A DNA stretch of 57,545 bases from Planctomycetota bacterium (GCA_016207825.1 JACQZI010000030.1:1-57545), one strand, 5' to 3'; positions 44,246 through 55,883 are shown, counted from the stretch's first letter. A program made the numbers and translations. Notes: generated by a model not told the origin, from the sequence alone.

Positions 44246-44451
44246 CGGCCGAAAAAGCTACGTGCCTTAACCAGCTTAATAACACCAAAAATTGTAATTG
44301 CTCCTACAGCAACTGTTCCAGGAAAGGCATATGTTGCGAATGTATTTCTTACCACCGGTCAAATAAAGAATTACCGGCTTGCTTCTTTACGGCAGAAGAT
44401 GAAAAAACCTACGACCGCTCGATACGTAAATTCACCAGCCGCTACCACTGA
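44242..44451 (+). CDS. DUF6485-type Cys-rich small protein
   Basis: 69 residues with seven cysteines in [33 protein letters not shown], followed by [22 protein letters not shown]. This matches the DUF6485 family as I remember it, presumed to bind zinc or an iron-sulfur cluster; no function is known. The start overlaps the stop of the PilZ gene (ATGA), and PilB begins 14 bp after its stop. Confidence 0.8.
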   Translation: MTAEKATCLNQLNNTKNCNCSYSNCSRKGICCECISYHRSNKELPACFFTAEDEKTYDRSIRKFTSRYH

Positions 44452-44465
44452 ATAAAAAAGAACTT

Positions 44466-46175
44466 ATGGCAGAAGGAAGAAAGTTACTAGGGCAAATCCT
44501 TAAGGAAATGGAACTGGTCAAGGAATCACAAATCCAAGAAGCCCTGAAAGTCCAACGCCAGAAAGGCGGCGCCATAGGGCAAATCCTAATCCAACTTGGC
44601 TACGTGACGGAAGAAGAAGTCCTCCTGGCATTAGGCGCACAAGTGGGGATGGAAGTAGTTAACCTGGAAGAAATAGAAATATCTCCTGAAATCATCGCTA
44701 AAATTCCGCTTTCCCTTGCCAGATTATATAAAATAATCCCGATTAAATCGGAAAATAATATTCTTACCGTAGCCATGGCAAATCCGCTTAATATCAACGT
44801 ATTGGATGACCTGCGCTTTACCATAAACTGCGAAGTGCAAGGCGCGGTCAGCGATGAAAGCGCAGTCAACAAAGCCCTTGCCAAATATTACGCCGAATCG
44901 ACCGACGGCCTGGAAAAGATTTTCAAGGATATGGATACCGGGGCGGATGTTCAAATCGGGGAAAAGAAAAACGACTCAATCGATATTTCAAGCGTGGAAT
45001 CAGCTGCCGACCAGGCACCCGTAAGGAAACTCCTTAACCTGATATTAAACCACGCTATCAAAGACCGCGCTGCGGATATACATTTCGAACCATTTGAAAA
45101 GGAATTCAAAGTCCGTTACCGCGTGGACGGCGTTTTGTATGAAATGTCTCCCCCACCCTTGACCCTGGCACCAGCTATTATTTCGCGTATTAAGGTAATG
45201 GCAAACCTAAATATTTCGGAAACACGGCTCCCCCAAGACGGCAGAATCCCGCTTAATGTCTCGGGACGATCCATTGATATCCGCGTTTCTACCCTGCCTA
45301 CAATGTTCGGGGAAAGCGTGGTCTTGCGTATACTGGATAAAAGCGTGGTCGCGCTGGATATCGATAATCTCGGCATGCGCCCGGATGACAGTAAGCTCAT
45401 CAAAAACCTATTAAATCTACCTAACGGAATTATTGTCGTCACAGGCCCGACCGGTTCAGGCAAAACCACCACTCTTTATTCAGCGCTTAATTTCCTGAAT
45501 GATGTCAAGTGGAAAATAATAACCACCGAAGACCCTGTTGAATATGACCTGCCGGGAATAGTCCAGTGCCCAATCCATGAAGATATCGGTGTCACCTATG
45601 GAGCCTGCTTAAGAAGCATCCTAAGGCAGGATCCGGATGTAATACTCGTCGGAGAAATCCGCGACCAGGAAACAGCCCGCATGAGTATTGAAGCCGCCCT
45701 CACCGGCCACCTGGTATTAACCACGCTTCATACCAACGACGCACCGGCTTCTATTACCAGATTGCTTGACCTTGGAATAGAACCGTTCCTTTTAACCGCC
45801 ACGGTTGAAGCCGTCATCGCCCAGCGACTGATCCGCCGCATTTGCCCCCATTGCAAGGAGGAATATGAACCCTCGCCAGATTTGCTGGCCGAACTAAACC
45901 TTACCACTGATGAAACAAAAGGGAAAAAGTTTTATTACGGCAAGGGATGCAATCAGTGCAATAACATCGGCTATCTGGGAAGGGTCGCAATTTATGAGGT
46001 TATGCTCGTAACCGATAAAGTTGAAACGTTAATCAACGAGCACGCTTCCACGGAAAAAGTCAGAATCACCGCGCGCGAGGAAGGGATGAGAACACTGCGC
46101 GAAAGCGGCATACTTGCCATATACGACGGTATAACAACGATTGAAGAAGTCATCAAGGAAACACTCTTTAACTAA
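44466..46175 (+). CDS. pilB: Type IV pilus/type II secretion assembly ATPase (PilB/GspE)
   Basis: 569 residues. N-terminal MshEN domain (LGQILKEMELVKESQIQEALKVQ ... IPLSLARLYKIIPIK), then the AAA+ core: Walker A GPTGSGKTTTLYS, Asp box ITTEDPVEYD, Walker B DPDVILVGEIRDQETA, His box TGHLVLTTLHTNDA, and the tetracysteine zinc motif (CPHC...CNQCN). It powers pilin polymerisation or secretion. It is the last gene of the PilZ-containing operon, so c-di-GMP control of pilus assembly is likely (inference). No pilT, pilC or pilin gene in the window. Confidence 0.95.
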   Translation: MAEGRKLLGQILKEMELVKESQIQEALKVQRQKGGAIGQILIQLGYVTEEEVLLALGAQVGMEVVNLEEIEISPEIIAKIPLSLARLYKIIPIKSENNILTVAMANPLNINVLDDLRFTINCEVQGAVSDESAVNKALAKYYAESTDGLEKIFKDMDTGADVQIGEKKNDSIDISSVESAADQAPVRKLLNLILNHAIKDRAADIHFEPFEKEFKVRYRVDGVLYEMSPPPLTLAPAIISRIKVMANLNISETRLPQDGRIPLNVSGRSIDIRVSTLPTMFGESVVLRILDKSVVALDIDNLGMRPDDSKLIKNLLNLPNGIIVVTGPTGSGKTTTLYSALNFLNDVKWKIITTEDPVEYDLPGIVQCPIHEDIGVTYGACLRSILRQDPDVILVGEIRDQETARMSIEAALTGHLVLTTLHTNDAPASITRLLDLGIEPFLLTATVEAVIAQRLIRRICPHCKEEYEPSPDLLAELNLTTDETKGKKFYYGKGCNQCNNIGYLGRVAIYEVMLVTDKVETLINEHASTEKVRITAREEGMRTLRESGILAIYDGITTIEEVIKETLFN

Positions 46176-46200
46176 AAACGCCTGGCCAAATGAGTAATAC

Positions 46201-46284
46201 GAGATTGCTTCGTCATTCACGTTGCGATTTCCTCGCAATGACGTCATTGCGAGTCCCGACGTTATGTCGGGACGTGGCAATCTC
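46201..46284. repeat. Dispersed repeat GAGATTGC...GCAATCTC
   Basis: Inverted ends GAGATTGC (46201-46208) and GGCAATCTC (46276-46284) enclose CGCAATGACGTCATTGCG and GTCCCGACGTTATGTCGGGAC palindromes. Separates PilB from the DUF58 gene. Confidence 0.7.
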
Positions 46285-46308
46285 ATTTTATTATAGTATT
46301 TAAACATA

Positions 46309-47202
46309 ATGTTATCCTCCGCATTCAACGATGAATTCCTGCAAAAATTATCCTCGCTTAAGTTAATCGTTAAGAAAATACTGCTTTCCGGCGTTATCGG
46401 GGAAAAAAGCTTCCGGCAAAAAGGCGGGAAAGTGGAATTCAGCGAATATCGCGATTACTCCCCCGGCGATGAAACCAAGCATATCGACTGGAACGTCTTC
46501 GGCAGGACCGAAAAACTCTTTGTCAAGGAATTCGCCCGCGAGGAATCGGTCAATGTTTATCTTATAATGGATTTGACAAAATCAATGGATTATAATCCCC
46601 GTTCAAATAAATTCCTGTTTGCCAAGCAACTACTGGCTGCGCTTTCTTATATCGCGCTTGTTGCCGGGCACCGTGTAAAAACAATCGGCTTCAGCAACGA
46701 AACAATCACGATTTCCCCTGAATTCTACCGTGAACAGGATATATTCGAACTGATGAAGCATATTGATCCATTGAAAGCTGATGGCAGAACAAATTTCGAC
46801 CACATACTCGCCGAGATAGACAAAGAAACCCCTTCCAAAGGAATAATTATTTTCATATCTGACCTAATGACTCAAACGGATTCTCTTAACCCAAAAGAGG
46901 GGTTTATCCGTTTTATCAACCGTGGGTTTGAGGCGAATCTCCTGAATATCCTCTCACCTGAGGAAACAGACATCACCTTAAACGGATGGATAAAACTCAG
47001 GGATTCGGAAACAAACGATATCAAACCGGTATTCGTCACGCGAGCAATCAAAAACAATTACTCGCAAGAACTCAATAAATTCACTGAGGAATGGAACTCA
47101 TTCTGCCTCCAGCATAATATCCGCTATTTCTACATCAAAGCCGATACGCCACTGGAAACTATAGTGCTTGATTTCCTCAGACGAGGCGGATTACTGAGGT
47201 GA
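46309..47202 (+). CDS. DUF58 domain protein (MoxR-associated)
   Basis: 297 residues. Characteristic block EFSEYRDYSPGDETKHIDWNVFGRTEKLFVKEF followed by a VWA-like LIMDLTKSMDYN (MIDAS-like D-x-T/S-x-S). DUF58 proteins usually pair with MoxR ATPases in metallocofactor insertion or chaperoning; no moxR is present here. No SD is clear before the ATG. Confidence 0.9.
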   Translation: MLSSAFNDEFLQKLSSLKLIVKKILLSGVIGEKSFRQKGGKVEFSEYRDYSPGDETKHIDWNVFGRTEKLFVKEFAREESVNVYLIMDLTKSMDYNPRSNKFLFAKQLLAALSYIALVAGHRVKTIGFSNETITISPEFYREQDIFELMKHIDPLKADGRTNFDHILAEIDKETPSKGIIIFISDLMTQTDSLNPKEGFIRFINRGFEANLLNILSPEETDITLNGWIKLRDSETNDIKPVFVTRAIKNNYSQELNKFTEEWNSFCLQHNIRYFYIKADTPLETIVLDFLRRGGLLR

Positions 47203-47252
47203 TTTTGGCGATAAAACCGTCTAAACTACCGGTTATCAGCTTACTCACTTCC

Positions 47253-47280
47253 TTGACAAAAATATATAGTTATATATAAT
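47253..47280 (+). promoter_or_regulatory. Promoter of dciA-gyrB, predicted leaderless
   Basis: TTGACA (47253-47258), 16-bp spacer, perfect TATAAT (47275-47280), only 6 nt to the ATG at 47287; no SD. Confidence 0.8.
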
Positions 47281-47286
47281 AATCTC

Positions 47287-50173
<2,887 letters not shown>

Positions 50174-50178
50174 GGGCA

Positions 50179-50547
50179 ATGAAGCGGACAGAATTTGAAA
50201 AGCTGGCCAGGGAAGCCCTGGAAAACCTCCCTGAATTCTTCCGCAGTAAGATGGAAAATGTCGGCATCGTAATAGAAGACACTCCTTCCAAAAAGCAGCT
50301 AAAAGAACTCTCCGGCGAAAGAAGCGAAATAATACTCGGGCTTTACCAAGGCATCCCCTTAAGCGAGCGCACCCATCTTTACGGAATGGTCCTGCCGGAT
50401 AAAATCACGCTCTTTAAGAAGAATATAGAAAAGACATGCCGCTCAAAGGCCGAGATAAAAAAGACGGTCATTCAAACCGTCAAGCACGAGATTGCCCACT
50501 ATTTCGGCATTTCTGATGAACATCTTGAGGAAATGGGCACTTATTAA
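50179..50547 (+). CDS. Zincin-like metallopeptidase family protein
   Basis: 122 residues. The metal motif HEIAH lies in TVKHEIAHYFGISDEHLEEMG at the C-terminus; the N-terminus FEKLAREALENLPEFFRSKMENVGIVIED is typical of the short minimal zincin family (DUF1025-like) seen next to housekeeping genes. Substrate unknown. It follows gyrB by 5 bp. Its stop overlaps the stop of the convergent GH31 gene in the palindrome TTAA (50544-50547). Confidence 0.88.
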   Translation: MKRTEFEKLAREALENLPEFFRSKMENVGIVIEDTPSKKQLKELSGERSEIILGLYQGIPLSERTHLYGMVLPDKITLFKKNIEKTCRSKAEIKKTVIQTVKHEIAHYFGISDEHLEEMGTY

Positions 50548-52721
50548 ATCTTCCTTTGGCAGGAATAAAGCCTGCCCGCCCCATCATAGATTTCAAACCT
50601 GATATCCTTAATCTTTAAAGGCATGGCATCGGATTGTTTCAGGCTTAATGCGATATCGTAACGCCTGCCTCTCTTCTTTATATCTATCTTGATAGCGGAA
50701 AAATCGCCATTATTGAAATCGTATGTCGCCCCGTCATCCTCGTAATAAGTAAAAGATGCTTTCCCGGTAACAAAAGCAACCACGGTCAGCGACTCGGTTT
50801 CCTTTTCCCCGATATAATTCACCGGCTCTGTTAACGCAATCATGGAATTCTCTTTGATAAAGAGCGGAATACTTTCAAGGGCGCACTTGACATAATAGTC
50901 GCCCGGCTCCATCACTTTCATCTTGCGCTTATTATATTCTGAAGCGTTCCAATGGAGCCACTCATTCTCCGGAAGGTGGACGAACCTGCCTTGGGCGCCC
51001 GGCGCGTGGACCGGCGCCACCATCAATGAATCTCCGTACATAAACTGGTCTTCGATATCTTTTACCCGTTCACCCTTAAAGCTGAACATCAAATGAGAGA
51101 CAAACGGCTTCAATTCCTTTACCGATCGCATAAACTCCGAATAGGCATAGGGGATAAAAGCATAGCGCAGTTTAAGGATATTCCGCATGATACCGGCTGA
51201 ACCCTTATCAAAAGCCCAGGGCTCCTGCGCGCGCGTGGCAAAAGAAGAATGGTTCCTGTAAAGCGGGGAGAACGCGCCCAACTGCATCCACCTGATAAGA
51301 AGCTCCGGGGCAATCTCCCCTCCAAACCCGCCGATATCCGCCCCGTTATAAAAAACTCCCGCCATATTCAAAGCCATCATCATCCGCATCTGGACAAGCA
51401 TATGCTCCCACCAACTGGCGTTATCTCCGGTCCATAAAGCGGCAAAGCGGTGCAATCCGGTGCAACTGCTCCTGGTCAGGAGGAAATATCGCCTGCCTGG
51501 GGCGAACTCGTTAAAGGCTTCGGCAGTGGCACGGCTCATGTTAAATCCGTAAAGGTTGTGGATATCGTGATGCAAAATCATCCGCCCGTCATCCATCCGG
51601 TGGTAAAACTCCTTATAATATTCCCTGCGGTTGGAGAAATTATACATGCTTCGCCTTAACGCCCTTAGGGCAAAGGCATCCTTGCCGTCAAAGGCGCTTA
51701 TGGTCTTATTCAAATCCTTCAGGCTCTGCGGGGTATAGAAAATGGAAGGCTCGTTCATATCATTCCAGAAACCCTCTATGCCCCAATCAATAAAATCCTT
51801 GTGGAAGCCGCCCCACCACTTGCGGACTTCCGGTTCCAGGAAATTCGGGAAATGTGTGAATCCCGGCCAGACCGCCGGCTGGAAAGGCCTGCCGTCTTTA
51901 TGGACGCAGAAACAGCCCTTCTTTTTGCCGTCCTCGTAAACATCATAGCCTTTTTCCACCTTGACACCGGGGTCGATAATCGGGATAAGCTTAAATCCGT
52001 TCTTCTTCATCTTTCCGACGAAATCCTTGAAACGCGGGAACTTCTTCCCATCCACGGTAAAGACCTTGTAGCGTTCCATGTAATCTATATCCATATAAAT
52101 GGCGTCGCAGGGCATCTCGTTTTTACGGAAGCCTTCGGCGATATTCGATACGGTCTTGGCATCCGGATAGCTCCATCGGCATTGCTGGTATCCGAACGCC
52201 CATTTCGGCGGAATATACGGTGCGCCGGTAAGCGTCAGATATTCCTTAATCACCTTCAGCTTATCGGATTCATTAAAGATATAGAAATCGAAGTTATTTG
52301 AAGGAATCCTTATCTCCATGACATCTTTATGCGTAAAGCCAATATCGAAAATAATCTCGGAAGGATAATCTATAAGGAAGGCGAACTTCTCTTCCCCGTC
52401 TATCATGACAAAAGGATAGGAAGTATAAAGCGAGGTCTTGTCGGGCGTGTGGTTGGGGTCGTCCGTGGCGTAAAGCACGTATTTCCTGCCGCGCTTGTTG
52501 AAGCCGCCCAGCGTCCCGCCCAGGCCGTATACCTTGTCATTTTCCGCAAGGTCGTAACGGAAAACCATATCCCCTTTTTCCTTAGTGAACTTGAAATGCT
52601 TAATCTTTGAAACAGGCCTTAATGCCTTGGAGTTAATATCAATAACCGTCGCCTCTGTCTTAAAAGGATTGCCGCTCCTGTATAACGTGGTGAAATCAAG
52701 AAGATTCGAACTCTTAAACAT
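50544..52721 (-). CDS. GH31 alpha-glucosidase-like protein
   Basis: 725 residues. Glycoside hydrolase family 31: N-terminal beta-sandwich with YGLGGTLGGFNKRGRKY, catalytic barrel with the nucleophile in GFWNDMNEPSIF, RSSCTGLHRFAALWTGDNASWWEH (acid/base Asp in WTGDN), and GADIGGFGGEIAPELLIRWMQLGAFSPLYRNHS. It cleaves alpha-glucosides; specificity unknown. No signal peptide, so cytoplasmic. The ATG at 52721 has GGGAGGG 4 nt upstream. A promoter lies at 52754-52782, divergent from the deiminase gene. Confidence 0.93.
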   Translation of the reverse strand: MFKSSNLLDFTTLYRSGNPFKTEATVIDINSKALRPVSKIKHFKFTKEKGDMVFRYDLAENDKVYGLGGTLGGFNKRGRKYVLYATDDPNHTPDKTSLYTSYPFVMIDGEEKFAFLIDYPSEIIFDIGFTHKDVMEIRIPSNNFDFYIFNESDKLKVIKEYLTLTGAPYIPPKWAFGYQQCRWSYPDAKTVSNIAEGFRKNEMPCDAIYMDIDYMERYKVFTVDGKKFPRFKDFVGKMKKNGFKLIPIIDPGVKVEKGYDVYEDGKKKGCFCVHKDGRPFQPAVWPGFTHFPNFLEPEVRKWWGGFHKDFIDWGIEGFWNDMNEPSIFYTPQSLKDLNKTISAFDGKDAFALRALRRSMYNFSNRREYYKEFYHRMDDGRMILHHDIHNLYGFNMSRATAEAFNEFAPGRRYFLLTRSSCTGLHRFAALWTGDNASWWEHMLVQMRMMMALNMAGVFYNGADIGGFGGEIAPELLIRWMQLGAFSPLYRNHSSFATRAQEPWAFDKGSAGIMRNILKLRYAFIPYAYSEFMRSVKELKPFVSHLMFSFKGERVKDIEDQFMYGDSLMVAPVHAPGAQGRFVHLPENEWLHWNASEYNKRKMKVMEPGDYYVKCALESIPLFIKENSMIALTEPVNYIGEKETESLTVVAFVTGKASFTYYEDDGATYDFNNGDFSAIKIDIKKRGRRYDIALSLKQSDAMPLKIKDIRFEIYDGAGRLYSCQRKI

Positions 52722-52753
52722 ATAACCCTCCCTTAAAGAAAATATTGGAATGA

Positions 52754-52782
52754 GTTTTACAACACACACGCGCCTTTGTCAA
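52754..52782 (-). promoter_or_regulatory. Promoter of the GH31 gene
   Basis: Minus strand: TTGACA (52782-52777), 17-bp spacer, TAAAAC (52759-52754, weak). The leader of about 26 nt carries the SD. Confidence 0.55.
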
Positions 52783-52801
52783 AGAATAAGCACATCTCAT
52801 C

Positions 52802-52829
52802 TTGACTTTTCAGCCATTATTTGTATATT
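52802..52829 (+). promoter_or_regulatory. Promoter of the deiminase gene, predicted nearly leaderless
   Basis: TTGACT (52802-52807), 16-bp spacer, TATATT (52824-52829), 9 nt to the ATG at 52839; no SD. Confidence 0.7.
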
Positions 52830-52838
52830 TAGCGCATT

Positions 52839-53768
52839 ATGTTTAATGTCCAAAGCAGTTACAAGCGGTTAAGAAAAGTCCTGATGCATAAACCGGGACC
52901 GGAGATTGAGCTGGTCACCAAATCTAATGCGCATCTGTTTAATTACGCCGGACCGGTAAACGCGCCGAAGTTCATGAGCGATTACGATATCTTCCTCAAA
53001 CGCCTGCGGGAAAACGGCACCGAACCGGTTCTCATTACGGATGTCCTTAAAAACGACAAGGATGCCCTTAACTATATCAGCCGCCGCCCGAATATGATCT
53101 ACACGCGCGATATCGCGGTGGTGGCAGGCAAAGGCATCATTTTACTTAATATGCTCCTTAAAGGCAGAAAATTCGATGAATTAATCATAGAAAAAGCCGC
53201 CAAAAGACTCGGACTGCCGGTCTTAGGGCGCATCGAGCCGCCGGGCCTTGTGGAAGGAGGCGGCGTAATGTTCTTTGACGAGCATACCGTCCTAGCAAGC
53301 CTGTGCGACCGCGCCAATGAGCAGGGCTTGAAGCAGTTAAGGGAAATCCTCTTTGCCAAAACCCCGGTCGACCGCTTTATCATGACCATACCGCCCGAAG
53401 GAAGAATACATATCGACGGCGAATTCATGCTGATAGATGAAAAACTCGCGCTTATCAGCCGTCCGGATTTCGAGCTTTATCCGGCAATGCTTTATGCCAA
53501 AAAGCAGGCAGTAAAACCAACCTGGTTCATGGATTTCCTGGAATCCAATCAGGTCGAGCTGATAGAACTCTCCCGGCAAGAGCACGACAATCTCGGCGCC
53601 AATTACGTTGCTACCAAACCCAGAGAGGTGGTCGGCTACGACCTTAATCCGCGGGTGGATAAGGAAATCACTAAAAGAGGCGGAAAAGTCAGCACCTTCC
53701 CGGCAAGCGAGCTTGTCAAAGGACGCGGCGGCCCGCACTGCATGACCTGCCCCATATGGCGGGAATAA
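52839..53768 (+). CDS. Arginine deiminase/DDAH-like amidinotransferase-family enzyme
   Basis: 309 residues. The fold's catalytic set is visible: Asp in MIYTRDIAVV, Glu in LVEGGGVMFFD, His-Asp in RIHIDGEFML and Cys in GGPHCMTCPIW. It hydrolyses guanidino groups (arginine or methylarginine deimination, or a related transfer). Predicted nearly leaderless. No arc operon (carbamate kinase, OTCase) is nearby, so a dedicated catabolic role cannot be read. Confidence 0.9.
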   Translation: MFNVQSSYKRLRKVLMHKPGPEIELVTKSNAHLFNYAGPVNAPKFMSDYDIFLKRLRENGTEPVLITDVLKNDKDALNYISRRPNMIYTRDIAVVAGKGIILLNMLLKGRKFDELIIEKAAKRLGLPVLGRIEPPGLVEGGGVMFFDEHTVLASLCDRANEQGLKQLREILFAKTPVDRFIMTIPPEGRIHIDGEFMLIDEKLALISRPDFELYPAMLYAKKQAVKPTWFMDFLESNQVELIELSRQEHDNLGANYVATKPREVVGYDLNPRVDKEITKRGGKVSTFPASELVKGRGGPHCMTCPIWRE

Positions 53769-53901
53769 GTTGATACCTGCTAATCGGCATTTCCTAACGG
53801 TAAAATCATAATTATCCGCTAAAGAAACACCCTGTTTGTGACGATGATATATATTAATAGGGGACACTCCCCGAAACATCTTAATAAAAAGGAGGACTTG
53901 C

Positions 53902-54117
53902 ATGGGCAAGAAAATAGGCACGGAAAAAGTTACCCGGGAAAAGGGATACCTGTACTATTTGGGCAAAGACGGCTACGTCTGGAGAGCCCCGATGACCACG
54001 AACAAAAAAGGCACCAAGAAGAAAGTCGGCACGGAAAAAATCACCAGGGAAAAAGGTTACATGTATTATCTGGATAAAGCCGGTTACGTTGCCGAAGCCA
54101 AGATGGCTCGTAAGTAA
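53902..54117 (+). CDS. Small basic protein with internal duplication
   Basis: 71 residues, strongly basic. Two copies of a 29-residue unit: KKIGTEKVTREKGYLYYLGK then KDGYVWRAPM, and KKVGTEKITREKGYMYYLDK then AGYVAEAKM. It resembles a small conserved family I recall from planctomycetes and related phyla, function unknown; the Lys/Tyr pattern could bind nucleic acid or peptidoglycan (inference). Strong SD (AAAAAGGAGGA) and a strong structured terminator after it suggest high expression. Confidence 0.75.
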   Translation: MGKKIGTEKVTREKGYLYYLGKDGYVWRAPMTTNKKGTKKKVGTEKITREKGYMYYLDKAGYVAEAKMARK

Positions 54118-54139
54118 GCTAAACACTCTCATTAACATT

Positions 54140-54184
54140 AAATCCGGGCGTTGAACCTTAGAGATAAGGCCTGCGTCCGGATTT
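54140..54184 (+). terminator. Two-stem terminator after the small basic protein
   Basis: Outer stem AAATCCGGGCG (54140-54150) pairs with CGTCCGGATTT (54174-54184), inner stem CCTTA/TAAGG with a GAGA loop (54156-54169), then TTTTCATTT. Clear intrinsic-terminator form. Confidence 0.75.
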
Positions 54185-54216
54185 TCATTTCACCGCAAAG
54201 ACGCGAAGAAAGAATC

Positions 54217-54277
54217 TTTATAAGGAGACCAAGAAAAAAGGAGTAATTCTCTCCTGCATTCATGGTTCCCTTATAAA
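54217..54277. other. Inverted repeat with possible RNA structure
   Basis: TTTATAAGGAGACC (54217-54230) and GGTTCCCTTATAAA (54264-54277) pair at 12 of 14 positions around an inner AGGAG/CTCCT hairpin. It lies between the terminator at 54140 and the next promoter. No assigned function. Confidence 0.35.
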
Positions 54278-54329
54278 TGCCCCATCTACTTGCTACTCAC
54301 TACTCGCGCCTCCACTTGTTTTATCAATC

Positions 54330-54378
54330 AGGCGTCCCCGAATCCCATCCCGCAAGGCGGGACGGGATAAGTGGGGAT
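54330..54378. repeat. Palindromic dispersed repeat
   Basis: GGCGTCCCCGAATCCC followed by TCCCGCAAGGCGGGAC (54348-54363), the same 16-bp palindrome that sits inside aspS. Non-coding. Confidence 0.75.
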
Positions 54379-54410
54379 ACTGGCTACTCGCTACTATCCG
54401 CTGATTTCGC

Positions 54411-54438
54411 TTGACATTCCGTTTATGTGTGGTATACT
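54411..54438 (+). promoter_or_regulatory. Sigma70-type promoter of the zinc-ribbon membrane protein
   Basis: TTGACA (54411-54416), 16-bp spacer, TATACT (54433-54438). Leader about 24 nt with AAGGAG before the ATG at 54469. Confidence 0.75.
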
Positions 54439-54468
54439 ACCGCTAACTCTTATAAAAGGAGATACGAT

Positions 54469-55098
54469 ATGGAACAACAAAAACAAGCCAGCCAAGAACC
54501 ACAAACACCCCCACCGCCTAAAATGACAGGCACTTGTTTTGGATGCAAAAAGGAAATGCCGAAAACAAACCTGACTTATATTAACGGGCAACCTATTTGT
54601 ATAGGATGCAAGACCAATCTCCTCAATGAAATAGCCGCCCAAAAAGCCACTGGAGCCGATATCATGACCGGCACCTTAGGCGCGGCTGCCGGCGCGATTA
54701 TTGCCGGAGGACTTTGGGGACTGATGGTCATCTTCACTAATTACGAAATCGGGTTTGCGGCCATTGGGGTCGGCATACTGGCTGGCTATGGCGCATTACT
54801 CGGCGCAGCTAAAAAGAGAGGGCTTGAACTCCAGATAATCGCGTCCATCGCCTCCATCACCGGCATTGCCATTGGTAAATATATCTCTTTTTACCATTAT
54901 GTCACGAAAGAATTCGAGGGGGTTTCCTTTTTCAGTTCTGATACAATATCTGTATTTTTCTCCACGACATCGGAATGGTTTTCCGGCTATGATATCCTCT
55001 GGGTAATTCTGGCCGTAGGCGCAGCGTATAAGATACCGGGAATGCTTAAGCTGGAATTAAAAGGGAAAACAGCCACATTACAAAAACCCAATGATTAA
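54469..55098 (+). CDS. Zinc-ribbon small membrane protein
   Basis: 209 residues. N-terminal Gln/Pro-rich tail, then a single zinc ribbon (GTCFGCKKEMPKTNLTYINGQPICIGCK), then about four hydrophobic segments (IMTGTLGAAAGAIIAGGLWGLM, AIGVGILAGYGALLGA, IIASIASITGIAIG, LWVILAVGAAYKI). A smaller cousin in layout of the B-box protein at 13704. AAGGAG 9 nt before the ATG at 54469. Function unknown. Confidence 0.75.
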   Translation: MEQQKQASQEPQTPPPPKMTGTCFGCKKEMPKTNLTYINGQPICIGCKTNLLNEIAAQKATGADIMTGTLGAAAGAIIAGGLWGLMVIFTNYEIGFAAIGVGILAGYGALLGAAKKRGLELQIIASIASITGIAIGKYISFYHYVTKEFEGVSFFSSDTISVFFSTTSEWFSGYDILWVILAVGAAYKIPGMLKLELKGKTATLQKPND

Positions 55099-55145
55099 AC
55101 GCTGCAAGATAAAATAAAGGGTTAACTGATTTAAGGATTTTAAAA

Positions 55146-55796
55146 ATGTCTGAGGGCGTATTCGCGTTATTGATGATAGCGGGCATCTTGTTCTTCGCCT
55201 TTATCATCGCCCCGCCTAAAAGGAAGGATGAGGAAGAGGATAATCCCGCTTCACTGCGTTCCGGGGACGTCGCTTCGCTCCGGGACGGTGAGAAATTGGT
55301 CACGCTGACTGAAAACCTGCATCCGGCGCAAGCCGAATCAATTCAAGCCTATCTTAAATCAGAAGGAATTGAAACATATCGTCATGATAAAAAACCATCC
55401 TTAAAAAACCCATTGGTAGTAACCGAAACCACTCTAATGATAAAGAAAGACGACCTTGAAAAGGTTCTGAGCCTGATGAAACAACAACACGCCCCTACCA
55501 CCACTGACATAATCGGGCGTCCCCGCCCCATTCTGCGTAATGGGACTCCCAATAATCGGGTGTCCCCGAATTCCGCCTTGCGTGATGAGCGGGGAAGCGA
55601 AGCGGATGGGGAACAACAAGAGATACACGGTTGCGCCATGCAAAAGCCGGATAAAGAAGCGGCAGCTATAGTAGTCGACCAGAAATACATCGAATTCAAC
55701 TGCCCCCTATGCCAAGCAAAGGTATCGTTCCCGGAAAGCTTTAAGGGACAGGAAGAACAATGCCCGTTTTGTTTAAAGAATATTATTGTTTCATAA
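55146..55796 (+). CDS. DUF2007-like membrane protein with in-frame palindromic insertions
   Basis: 216 residues. N-terminal membrane helix (FALLMIAGILFFAFIIA). A DUF2007-like domain (about 55-115: KLVTLTENLHPAQAESIQAYLKSEGIETYRHDK ... TTLMIKKDDLEKVLSLMKQ) and a C-terminal zinc ribbon (NCPLCQAKVSF...EQCPFCLKN). Two segments are repeat-derived: ASLRSGDVASLRDGE (about 37-51, near 55234-55290) and the longer block around IIGRPRPILRNG, NNRVSPNSALRDERGSEADGE (about 122-157, 55508-55612). They read like low-complexity linkers. The gene follows the 54469 gene by 47 bp. Confidence 0.7.
   Translation: MSEGVFALLMIAGILFFAFIIAPPKRKDEEEDNPASLRSGDVASLRDGEKLVTLTENLHPAQAESIQAYLKSEGIETYRHDKKPSLKNPLVVTETTLMIKKDDLEKVLSLMKQQHAPTTTDIIGRPRPILRNGTPNNRVSPNSALRDERGSEADGEQQEIHGCAMQKPDKEAAAIVVDQKYIEFNCPLCQAKVSFPESFKGQEEQCPFCLKNIIVS
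55234..55290 (+). repeat. Palindromic repeat in frame in the DUF2007-like gene, copy 1
   Basis: TCCCGCTTCACTGCG-type block followed by CGTCGCTTCGCTCCGGGACG. Its length keeps the frame. Confidence 0.6.
55508..55612 (+). repeat. Palindromic repeat in frame in the DUF2007-like gene, copy 2
   Basis: Contains TAATCGGGTGTCCCCGAA (55553-55570), identical to the intergenic copy at 13679-13696, and TGGGACTCCC as in 37051-37060. The reading frame runs straight through it. Confidence 0.75.
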
Positions 55797-55836
55797 GGTT
55801 AAAACAACGGGATTAAACCGATTAAACGGAGAGGAC

Positions 55837-55868
55837 TCACCACAGAGACACAGAGGACACTAAGAGAG
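55837..55868. repeat. CACAGAG-type dispersed repeat, single arm
   Basis: CTCACCACAGAGACACAGAG then GACACTAAGAGAG. It directly abuts a TATAAT (55869-55874) upstream of the next gene. Confidence 0.6.
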
Positions 55869-55883
55869 TATAATCAAAACATT

